From positions 1 to 20,226 of the forward strand of contig JBGQAL010000035.1 of the NCBI GenBank assembly GCA_041494285.1: a stretch of 20,226 nt of DNA, written 5' to 3'. Origin of the DNA: Fen-7 sp041494285 (GTDB lineage: Archaea > Halobacteriota > Methanosarcinia > Methanotrichales > Methanotrichaceae). The notes under the pieces were generated by a model. It was not told the DNA's origin. It searched no databases and saw only the letters and a list, made by a program, of their open reading frames with translations. A program made the translations under genes and the position numbers. Below are positions 14,511-20,226 of the stretch, in pieces (positions within the stretch are counted from its first letter, which is position 1; every line of letters starts with the position of its first letter).

Positions 14511-16403
14511 TTAGGAGAGTGATTCATTTCCTCGAACGCTATTTCCATTTGTTTGAAGGAGAGACATCATTTGTTGCCTTTGCTGCTCTATCGATCCCGG
14601 GTCAACATTTTGGATCTTATTGCATTGTGCCCACTCAGTTATTGCATCAATGACAGTATTTAATGATATTGTGCCTTCCTTCCAGCCATTAATAAGTTGT
14701 CGGATTTCTTCTGTTGTAGGACATTCTACTTTGAGAAGATCTTCTATGCAATTGTTACTTTCATCTTTCTCTGAGATTATGTTGGCGCAATCGGCACATA
14801 CTCGTACATTATGGGGGTTCGGAGTGGCCTGGTTCACTTTATAAGTATAAGACCATACCACCGACTTTCCCACTTCTAGTTTAAAACCGTCCGGAACAGT
14901 GAAGTCACTTACCTTTTGGCCATCTATCATTAAACAGGCTGTACATCCGTCCGAGAATCGATCACCCTGATTGACAACCCAGAAAGTTATCTCCACATCA
15001 TCGCCTAAATGGCATGGATTCTTACTAAACGATAATCTAGATACCACCAGGTCAGGCATCCTTCCACCAGGACAGCTGTCTATGGTTAAAGTGACCCCAT
15101 TGATATCTTGAGCGAAATCGTAATCCTTGCTAGCATCTCCACAGGAGGCTTTGGCCGAAACGGTATGCTGACCAAAATTAACTTTTGTTTGAACTTCACC
15201 TTTTGAATCAGTAACTCCTACGCTGTTGCCATCAATAAACACTTCAGCTCCAGGCAAGTTCTTCGAGTTCTTGTCACCGACCCAGATCTTGTAGGTCTTT
15301 ATCTGTTCGGCTGGACAACTATCGATGGTAAGAGTCACGCCATCTATGCTGTTACTGAAGTCGTAATCCTTGCTGGCTTCTCCACAGTTTGCCTTGGCAG
15401 ATACTGTGTGATGACCGAAATTAACTTCTGTACAAACTTCACCTTTTGAATTGGTAACTCCTACGCTGTTGCCATCAATAAATACTTCAGCACCTGGAAG
15501 GTTCTTTGAATGAACATCTCCTACCCAGATTGTGAATATTTTTGAGTTTCCTGGAGTCCCTCCACCACAGCTGTCTATGGTTAAAGTGACCCCACTGATA
15601 TTTGGAGTGAAGTCGTAGTCCTTGCTAGCATCTCCACAGGAGGCTTTGGCCGAAACGGTATGCTGACCAAAATTGACTCCCGCACGAACTTCACCTTTTG
15701 AATTGGTAACTCCTACGCGGTTACCATCAATAAACACTTCAGCGCTTGGAAGGTTCTTTGAATGAACATCTCCTATCCAGATTGTGAATATCTTAGATTC
15801 ATGATCTGGGCCTGACCCCTTACATTCACCATTATAGAAGGCCCACTCATCGCATTCCGATCCGTCGGGTAATATGCAATACCCTATTTCGTTTCCTGAC
15901 AAATCATGCCTTATATCAACTTTACCTCCATTGTTCACGCAGTTAACAGAAGCAGGATTGGCCATGCCGATTACATGCTGATTCGATCCTGAATTGTAGC
16001 TACATTCTCCTCTGGAGAAAGCCCCTGCCTCGCATGAAGAACCATCAGGAAAAACACATTTTCCATTTTGATAGCTATAACCTTGATTCGTACAATAGAT
16101 CTTGCTGGGTGAGGATGCTTGACTCGAACTATTTCCGGGTTCAATTGGAGCTTCACTTCCGGGCCAGATAGGTGTTGGACTTTCAGTTGGAGTTTGACCT
16201 CCAGGCCAAATCTGTGCTTGGCTTCCTGGCCCAATTGGTGTTTGGAATTCGGAACCGATTGGTGCTTGCGTAGGGGCAGGTTCCATTTGTGTCGGCATAG
16301 CTTCGGGAAGTGGACTTTGGCTTAGATTATATTCGGTCCCAGCGCCGATGCCCATGATCAAAAACAAGATTAAAGCTGCTGCCAGCATCCTCATAATGTT
16401 CAT
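14511..16403 (-). CDS. Secreted cell-surface protein with DUF333-like, triple-repeat and CARDB domains
   Basis: The 630-residue protein has a signal peptide (about 1-22), a Pro/Thr/Trp-rich linker (30-100) with repeats such as PIWPGSEAPI, and two Cys-rich DUF333-like motifs (C...PDGSxC..xAF..GEC at about 104-134 and 155-194). Three near-identical 77-residue repeats follow (about 203-279, 287-363 and 369-444). Each repeat begins with K-IW-GD--SKNLP-AEVFIDGN and ends with GVTLTIDSC, and is probably a beta-sandwich like those of carboxypeptidase-regulatory or PEGA-type modules. A CARDB-like adhesion domain (about 449-560) and a short helical C-terminus complete it. No membrane anchor is seen, so it is released or bound to the surface layer. 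The ATG at 16403 has GGAGG 9 nt upstream and a BRE/TATA (16441-16455). The substrate is unknown. Confidence 0.82.
   Translation of the reverse strand: MNIMRMLAAALILFLIMGIGAGTEYNLSQSPLPEAMPTQMEPAPTQAPIGSEFQTPIGPGSQAQIWPGGQTPTESPTPIWPGSEAPIEPGNSSSQASSPSKIYCTNQGYSYQNGKCVFPDGSSCEAGAFSRGECSYNSGSNQHVIGMANPASVNCVNNGGKVDIRHDLSGNEIGYCILPDGSECDEWAFYNGECKGSGPDHESKIFTIWIGDVHSKNLPSAEVFIDGNRVGVTNSKGEVRAGVNFGQHTVSAKASCGDASKDYDFTPNISGVTLTIDSCGGGTPGNSKIFTIWVGDVHSKNLPGAEVFIDGNSVGVTNSKGEVCTEVNFGHHTVSAKANCGEASKDYDFSNSIDGVTLTIDSCPAEQIKTYKIWVGDKNSKNLPGAEVFIDGNSVGVTDSKGEVQTKVNFGQHTVSAKASCGDASKDYDFAQDINGVTLTIDSCPGGRMPDLVVSRLSFSKNPCHLGDDVEITFWVVNQGDRFSDGCTACLMIDGQKVSDFTVPDGFKLEVGKSVVWSYTYKVNQATPNPHNVRVCADCANIISEKDESNNCIEDLLKVECPTTEEIRQLINGWKEGTISLNTVIDAITEWAQCNKIQNVDPGSIEQQRQQMMSLLQTNGNSVRGNESLS
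15072..15797 (-). repeat. Three tandem coding repeats, about 249 bp each
   Basis: Repeats at about 15567-15797, 15315-15545 and 15072-15299 encode the surface-protein modules. The outer two copies share long identical DNA stretches (for example around 15140-15178 and 15630-15668), while the middle one has more silent changes. This suggests recent duplication or gene conversion between copies one and three. Confidence 0.85.
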
Positions 16404-16440
16404 CTAGAACGCCCTCCTAATTAGGTTGGTCACTGTGGAA

Positions 16441-16455
16441 TTCATATTTAACAGT
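16441..16455 (-). promoter_or_regulatory. BRE/TATA promoter of the secreted-protein gene
   Basis: On the minus strand the sequence reads CGAAACTGTTAAATAT, a BRE-like purine stretch followed by a TATA box. It predicts a start about 17 nt before the ATG, leaving room for the GGAGG ribosome binding site at 16413-16417. Confidence 0.65.
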
Positions 16456-16657
16456 TTCGAATCATTGATACAGATCAACCTATTAGATCAAAGAAGCTCA
16501 GTTCCCCAAGATTCGAGATTGTTATAAAAATAAAAAATGTTAAAATTCGACTTATCCCCTATTCCTATTCCATATTATCCTTGTCCATATATTCAACTGA
16601 GTATTAAATAATAACTTCTAAGTTTTTTAATCCTATAATATTTATTTGCTTCCGGCG

Positions 16658-16671
16658 CTATAAAAATTTTT
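16658..16671 (+). promoter_or_regulatory. TATA box of the Vms1-LRV operon
   Basis: GCTATAAAAATTTT is the best plus-strand promoter match before 16823. It predicts a start near 16690 and a leader of about 130 nt. Confidence 0.4.
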
Positions 16672-16813
16672 CTAATATTATCATTAGGGAGTAAAAATAC
16701 GAACCAAGACTAAAGGCATCCCACTGGTAGTTAACCAGTCTGTATGTACACAAGATGCTCCCACTTCCATCAGCGGGGAAAATCATTTCTCTTCACAAAA
16801 ACACTGCTTAAAT

Positions 16814-16820
16814 GGTGATG
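16814..16820 (+). promoter_or_regulatory. Ribosome binding site fixing a TTG start
   Basis: GGTGATG is a full match to the archaeal anti-Shine-Dalgarno complement and lies 2-3 nt before the TTG at 16823. It decides the start codon of the Vms1-like gene; no in-frame ATG lies nearby. Confidence 0.6.
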
Positions 16821-16822
16821 GC

Positions 16823-17764
16823 TTGGTAGACCTTTTCGGGAAAAAGAAATATGAGGACCACATCAGAGAGCTTGAGTCGAGAGTCTCCGGCCTGTCGCGA
16901 GAGAAGGATGAGCTGGCCTCCAATCTCGAAAAACGAGAGGAGAAGATTCGAAAGCTGACTAGCGCCTATCAGGAGGCCAACCTGGTCCTGAAGGCAGCGG
17001 ATGTGAAAGCTTCCTCTTCCTCGGTTATGCCCCAGAAGGCTGATGAGGAGACGAAAATTAGCCAGACGGTCCATGGACTTAGGCTCAGGCCAACGGTGGT
17101 GGATAAGCTACTAGAAAGGCTCGACGCCATCAGATCTCCAGAGGACGATCTTCTCACAGCTTACCTGAAGAGTCCGGCCGGCCTTCCTTCGGAAGCGGAG
17201 AAGCTTGCAGTATCGATCAAATCCGACCGAGGGATGGCTGTTCTTCACTGCCCTTTTATCTTCACTCTGGCCCTGGTGCCGCCATTGCCTGTGACGCAAA
17301 GCCCTCCCACTTTCGGCAGCACGTTCCAGCTCGAACAGCTCCGGGATTTTATGGAGACTCCGGTCCTGGTCATATCAGCCCATGCAGGAGACACTTTCAT
17401 CGGTTTGGCCCTGACCAAAAGCGATTTTGAGATCCAGGAGCAGGTGGAAAGCCCCGTGAAAGAGAAGCACTCCAAGGGCGGCTGGAGCCAGAAGAGATTC
17501 GAGAGGCTGCGCGAGGAGGATATCCGCAATCATGCCGATGCCGTGGTCCAGAAGCTCGGTGAGATGGCCGTAAGATTCAGATCCATAGCCAAGTATGCGG
17601 TGATTGGCGGAGATCCTGTCCTCCTGAGGATGATATCGCCATCGTTGGATTTACCTGTTGTCGAAAGGAAGCTTGAAAGGCACGACGAAAGGAGGCCCGA
17701 CAAGCTGTTGGAGGAGGTTTATAGCTTCTATTGCTATCGTAGGCTACCGGATTTGAAAGAGTGA
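16823..17764 (+). CDS. Vms1/Ankzf1-family peptidyl-tRNA hydrolase (archaeal aVms1)
   Basis: Proteins of this family release nascent chains from peptidyl-tRNA on stalled 60S/50S subunits (eukaryotic Vms1/ANKZF1, ribosome quality control). The 313 residues begin with a coiled coil (about 10-58). A linker follows, then a release-factor-1-like VLRF1 domain (about 140-305). The diagnostic loop KGGWSQKRFERLREE (218-232) contains Gln 223, the residue matching the catalytic glutamine of Vms1 (GSQxRxxR) and functionally comparable to the GGQ loop of eRF1. The C-terminal YAVIGGDPVLL (258-268) fits the eRF1 middle-domain fold. It starts at a TTG with a perfect GGTGATG ribosome binding site. The next gene begins 6 bp after its stop, which indicates an operon. 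Unlike the fungal protein, it has no zinc-finger or ankyrin region. Confidence 0.82.
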   Translation: MVDLFGKKKYEDHIRELESRVSGLSREKDELASNLEKREEKIRKLTSAYQEANLVLKAADVKASSSSVMPQKADEETKISQTVHGLRLRPTVVDKLLERLDAIRSPEDDLLTAYLKSPAGLPSEAEKLAVSIKSDRGMAVLHCPFIFTLALVPPLPVTQSPPTFGSTFQLEQLRDFMETPVLVISAHAGDTFIGLALTKSDFEIQEQVESPVKEKHSKGGWSQKRFERLREEDIRNHADAVVQKLGEMAVRFRSIAKYAVIGGDPVLLRMISPSLDLPVVERKLERHDERRPDKLLEEVYSFYCYRRLPDLKE

Positions 17765-17770
17765 AAAACA

Positions 17771-18661
17771 ATGGTTGAAGCCGAAAAAGAAAAAAAAGTC
17801 GAAAAAAAGACTTCAATGGAGTGTGAAACCGCAGAGGGCAACCTTGCCGAGCAATCCCTGTCTTTCGACTGGCATGTGAGAAGGAGGGTGGCCTGGAATC
17901 CGTGCACCGGGGAGGAGAGCCTGCGGCGGCTGGCAGGGGATGGCGTTCAGTGGGTCCGGGAGGCAGTAGCAGGCAATAAAAGATCCCCGGAGGAGGTCCT
18001 AGTTCGACTGGCAGGCGACAGTGATGGATTCGTCAGGGCTGCAGTGGCTCTGAACGGAAGAACACCAGCAGAGGTCCTGGATGATCTGGCGGCGGATGAG
18101 GCTATTGACTACGACTACACCCTCGACAAGAATCGCTATCTTATAAAGGAAGCAGTTGCCAGGAACCCGAACGTTACCCAAGAAGCCCTTCGAGCTCTCT
18201 CATCCGATGGCGACGAGCACGTTCGGGCATCGGCCGCGTCCAACCCTGGGATTACGCCACAACTGCTTGCCAAGCTGTCCAAGGACGTGAGCTGGCTGGT
18301 CAGAGACAGGGTTGCCAAAAACGAGGTAACTCCGGAGAGCCTGCTGGCCTATCTCTCTGCTGACAGGATCATGGATGTGAGGGTCTCTGTAGCTCTGAAC
18401 GCCAAGACACCTCAGACGGCATTGGCCGCCCTGGCCTTGGACAAAAGCTGGGAAGTGAGGGAAGCAGTCGGTCGTAACCCCAACCTGGACAAAAAAGCCC
18501 TTGCAGAGCTCTCTATCCATTGGTCGTGGAAGGTGAGGGAAGCGGTTGCTCTAAACTCCAGCACGCCTGAAGAAATCCTGGAGCGCCTGGCCCAAGACAC
18601 GGATCAGAGCGTCAACAAGGCTGCACGTGAGCGCCTGCGCCTTGCTAAAATCACTGGCTAA
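17771..18661 (+). CDS. Leucine-rich-repeat-variant (LRV/HEAT-like) protein
   Basis: After a charged, probably disordered N-terminus (1-32), the 296-residue protein is made of about nine helical repeats of 24-26 residues with the pattern W-VREAVA-NP-TP-E-L--LA-D. They begin near residues 35, 60, 86, 124, 150, 176, 203, 228 and 253. This is the leucine-rich-repeat-variant/HEAT-like solenoid pattern. The third repeat holds a 13-residue insertion (DYDYTLDKN region, about 110-123). Such solenoids are binding scaffolds; no catalytic motif or cysteine cluster is present, unlike the Azotobacter LRV protein with its Fe-S N-terminus. It follows the Vms1-like gene by 6 bp and is very likely co-transcribed and perhaps a partner. 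Its stop overlaps the stop of the convergent gene by 4 bp. Confidence 0.88.
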   Translation: MVEAEKEKKVEKKTSMECETAEGNLAEQSLSFDWHVRRRVAWNPCTGEESLRRLAGDGVQWVREAVAGNKRSPEEVLVRLAGDSDGFVRAAVALNGRTPAEVLDDLAADEAIDYDYTLDKNRYLIKEAVARNPNVTQEALRALSSDGDEHVRASAASNPGITPQLLAKLSKDVSWLVRDRVAKNEVTPESLLAYLSADRIMDVRVSVALNAKTPQTALAALALDKSWEVREAVGRNPNLDKKALAELSIHWSWKVREAVALNSSTPEEILERLAQDTDQSVNKAARERLRLAKITG

Positions 18662-19269
18662 AACCATACAGCAAAAGCTCTAATCTCTGAAACTTGCCAT
18701 CCGCCTTCTCCAAATGTGCCGCCCTGGCTCCGCTTGAATATCTCTTTGGTATGGGGCTCGATGAGGGTCAACTCCGCCTTCGGGCTCAAGTCTGGGGCTT
18801 CTTTGGGCCTCCAGGGTGGCCTCAGCCTTTTGGGCCGCTCGACACTGGGCTTGACCGGTGGAGATGGATATTGAACAGAAATGCCCTGAATCTCTGACAG
18901 ATCATCGTTGAGCATCTCTCTGTCCAGGTAGGACACACCCGTCGATGTCTTGATATCCATCCCAAGAAGGTCCTCGGCGGTCACTATGCCCACCAGGTCG
19001 TTTGGAACTGGCGACATGAGCCGCACAATCCCACACGCGCACCTGGGGTGATATTCCTTGAACCTGTACCACAGCCTTCTGGCCTGATCGTGGCTGTTTT
19101 CGGCCCCGGATGAGGCGGGCTTAGGGTCAAAGGAGGCGATAATGGACTTGACAGTATCAAGCGTGATAGCCACATAATTGCTATCGTCGGGGTAGACGGA
19201 ACCCCGGGCATCAGTGGCAGCGAACACTGCATCCATCAGAATCTGGTAGGAGAACGTATCCTCAGGCAT
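18658..19269 (-). CDS. Unrecognised 203-residue protein
   Basis: I do not recognise a family. From the ATG at 19269 the protein has a folded-looking N-terminal region (about 1-120) with PEDTFSYQILMDAVFAATDA (2-21) and a CACG motif near residue 75, then a Pro/Arg-rich stretch (about 135-165) that is probably disordered. It ends in a glycine-rich GGTFGEGGWQ and hydrophobic tail. There is no signal peptide or membrane segment. The start is supported by a TATA box (19291-19300) 27 bp upstream, consistent with a leaderless transcript; a longer frame beginning at a TTG (19410) would read through this promoter into AT-rich DNA. The gene is convergent with the LRV gene and overlaps its stop. It might be specific to this lineage. 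Confidence 0.6.
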   Translation of the reverse strand: MPEDTFSYQILMDAVFAATDARGSVYPDDSNYVAITLDTVKSIIASFDPKPASSGAENSHDQARRLWYRFKEYHPRCACGIVRLMSPVPNDLVGIVTAEDLLGMDIKTSTGVSYLDREMLNDDLSEIQGISVQYPSPPVKPSVERPKRLRPPWRPKEAPDLSPKAELTLIEPHTKEIFKRSQGGTFGEGGWQVSEIRAFAVWF

Positions 19270-19287
19270 ACCGTATACTAATATTCT

Positions 19288-19302
19288 TATTGGATAAAAA
19301 TG
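19288..19302 (-). promoter_or_regulatory. TATA box of the 203-residue gene
   Basis: On the minus strand ATTTTTATCC is centred about 27 bp before the ATG at 19269, the spacing of a leaderless archaeal gene. Confidence 0.5.
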
Positions 19303-19917
19303 TTTTGAATGTTGTGCTAATAATCCTTGGATATGGGCTATCTGTCGCTTACAGGGTTGAGGGGATCTATTAGTAGGCAAGCGCCATAATCTAATTGGCA
19401 CACGTACCAAATCAGTTTTTTTGTCCGGATCAGATTATACAACTAGCAAAAACGGCCTAACCGCTCTTCTGGAAAACTACCTATTCCACAAACTTTAGGC
19501 ACAGATCGGCCAGCTCGCCCGTTATCGTTCAATAGTGGCAGTTCATAGCGATTATTATGATATAGAATCTATGCTGCAAAAGCAGACAGTGTGGGTTATA
19601 TGTACTATTCGTAACAAAGGCAACTGAGAATCTTAAAGGCAGAATAACATCGATCCTGTAGGAGGGAACGAGAAGAATGAAACAGAGTTATGCCTTGATA
19701 TCTTCTCGCCAACCAATTTGATGTTATACCTTTATTCTATATATATTTTTTGTTTTTAATTGAGTTAATTGACTTAGGATCAGATTTATGGAACGCGCAG
19801 CATATTTAAACCGCAGCGGGGGCCGAGTACCTGGATCAGTACCAAGCCCGATCCCACTACCGGGGCCCTGCCGAAACGGTCCAATTTTTCCCCCTTCTAC
19901 CCCGCCCTCATCTCGTG

Positions 19918-19937
19918 GAAAGGGTTTCAACCCTTTC
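19918..19937. repeat. Perfect 20-bp palindrome
   Basis: GAAAGGGTT at 19918-19926 and AACCCTTTC at 19929-19937 are exact reverse complements with a 2-nt spacer. As RNA it would make a 9-bp hairpin with a very tight loop; as DNA it could be a protein-binding site. It lies 85 bp before the transposase start. Confidence 0.85.
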
Positions 19938-19990
19938 AAGTACATCTATTGAGGATTCCTATAAACCTACTCCGAAGTCTTAGTATAGAT

Positions 19991-20002
19991 AAATTTATAT
20001 AC
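19991..20002 (+). promoter_or_regulatory. TATA box of the IS5-type transposase
   Basis: AAATTTATATAC is centred about 26 bp before the ATG at 20023, so the transposase mRNA is predicted to be leaderless. Confidence 0.6.
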
Positions 20003-20022
20003 TAACAATACTATTACATAAT

Positions 20023-20226
20023 ATGGATTCTTTTACTGCTTGGATGCTGCGAGGGCTTTATGCGAATCAAGAGAAGTCTCGACTGTCGCAGATATCGGAT
20101 AGAATAGATTGGTCACCAATTCGTTGTACCCTCGAAGAAATGTATTACAATAAGTGTGAGAGGGGCGGAAGACCAAACTGCGACGTTATTCTGATGTTCA
20201 AAATTCTGATACTTCAACAGTGGTAC
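20023..20226 (+). CDS. IS5-family transposase, N-terminal part (cut by window edge)
   Basis: The frame from ATG 20023 is open to the end of the window (68 codons). It ends in GGRPNCDVILMFKILILQQWY, the DUF772-type N-terminal signature of IS5-group transposases (GRPPYDP-LMFK-LLLQ-WY). The DDE catalytic region lies outside the window, so it is unknown whether the gene is intact. The left inverted repeat was not identified; it must lie between the palindrome at 19918 and the TATA box or overlap them. Confidence 0.85.
   Translation, partial: MDSFTAWMLRGLYANQEKSRLSQISDRIDWSPIRCTLEEMYYNKCERGGRPNCDVILMFKILILQQWY

Larger units (their letters stand above)
16404..16822. other. 419-bp divergent intergenic region
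   Basis: Very AT-rich DNA separates the surface-protein gene from the Vms1-like gene. A BRE/TATA on the minus strand (16441-16455, reading CGAAACTGTTAAATAT) serves the surface gene. A TATA box GCTATAAAAATTTT (16658-16671, plus) lies about 160 bp before the Vms1-like start, predicting a long, possibly structured leader. Between these, 16500-16650 shows no feature apart from low-complexity A/T runs. Confidence 0.6.
19303..20022. other. 720-bp intergenic region with GC island and palindrome
   Basis: Apart from a possible 14-codon frame (19677-19721) with GGAGG upstream, nothing coding was found. A TATA-like CATATTTAAACC (19801-19812) precedes a GC-rich island (about 19811-19885) in otherwise AT-rich DNA, with a T-run (19885-19889) behind it. 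A perfect palindrome GAAAGGGTT-TC-AACCCTTTC spans 19918-19937. The region ends with the transposase promoter. Confidence 0.5.

Noticed and set aside
19270..19410. N-terminal extension of the 203-residue protein from a TTG
   Set aside because: It would read through the TATA box into AT-rich DNA with no protein-like pattern.
19677..19721. 14-residue leader peptide frame with GGAGG upstream
   Set aside because: It is too short to judge, has no gene downstream on the strand to control, and the motif could be chance.
19724..19945. Minus-strand 73-codon frame
   Set aside because: It spans the palindrome, GC island and AT-rich DNA, and has no ribosome binding site or recognisable family.

Overview
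The window is archaeal. The evidence is a proteasome-activating nucleotidase, an archaeal-type methionine adenosyltransferase, a DUF5611 protein, an archaeal Vms1-type peptidyl-tRNA hydrolase, a tRNA gene with a bulge-helix-bulge intron, and repeated pairing of BRE/TATA boxes with start codons about 27 nt downstream (leaderless or nearly leaderless genes). The gene families and the cell-surface protein with CARDB and DUF333-like domains fit an aceticlastic methanogen of the Methanosarcinales, most likely Methanothrix (Methanosaeta). That genus call is inference from family content, because no methanogenesis gene lies in the window.

Layout, left to right. (1) 1-76: the C-terminal tail of an IS1-type transposase that runs into the 3' end of a small PspC-domain membrane protein. 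(2) 523-3119: a flavodoxin-like protein, divergent from a secreted or membrane-anchored beta-lactamase-fold serine hydrolase. (3) 3298-4714: a leaderless DUF5611 gene, convergent with methionine adenosyltransferase. (4) 4715-5046: a control region with six exact or near-exact 14-bp tandem repeats and a long inverted repeat, lying between the adenosyltransferase and PAN. (5) 5047-7399: PAN and an MscS channel, each with its own near-leaderless promoter. (6) 13549 down to 7415, minus strand: a tight operon nuoE-like, nuoF-like, nuoG-like, NfnA/SudB-like flavoprotein, perhaps followed by engB. (7) 13769-13856: an intron-containing tRNA-Arg(UCG) candidate. (8) 14511-16403: a secreted protein with three near-identical repeats. 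(9) 16823-18661: an operon for an archaeal Vms1 homologue and a leucine-rich-repeat-variant protein, convergent with and overlapping an unrecognised 203-residue protein. (10) 19270-20226: AT-rich intergenic DNA ending in the start of an IS5-type transposase cut by the window edge.

The most interesting unit is the nuoEFG'-nfnA' operon. It has the soluble NADH/FMN/Fe-S core of bifurcating hydrogenases and formate dehydrogenases. The large subunit lacks the Cys/Sec-His pair of a formate dehydrogenase, no hydrogenase or membrane complex I subunit is adjacent, and a second NAD(P)-binding flavoprotein is encoded instead. It is a candidate soluble flavin-based electron-bifurcating or transhydrogenating complex in an organism whose main electron carrier would be expected to be F420/ferredoxin. 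Other points worth checking are the tRNA (16-nt intron, G3.U70 pair), the 14-bp tandem array, the Vms1-LRV pairing and two possible structured RNAs.
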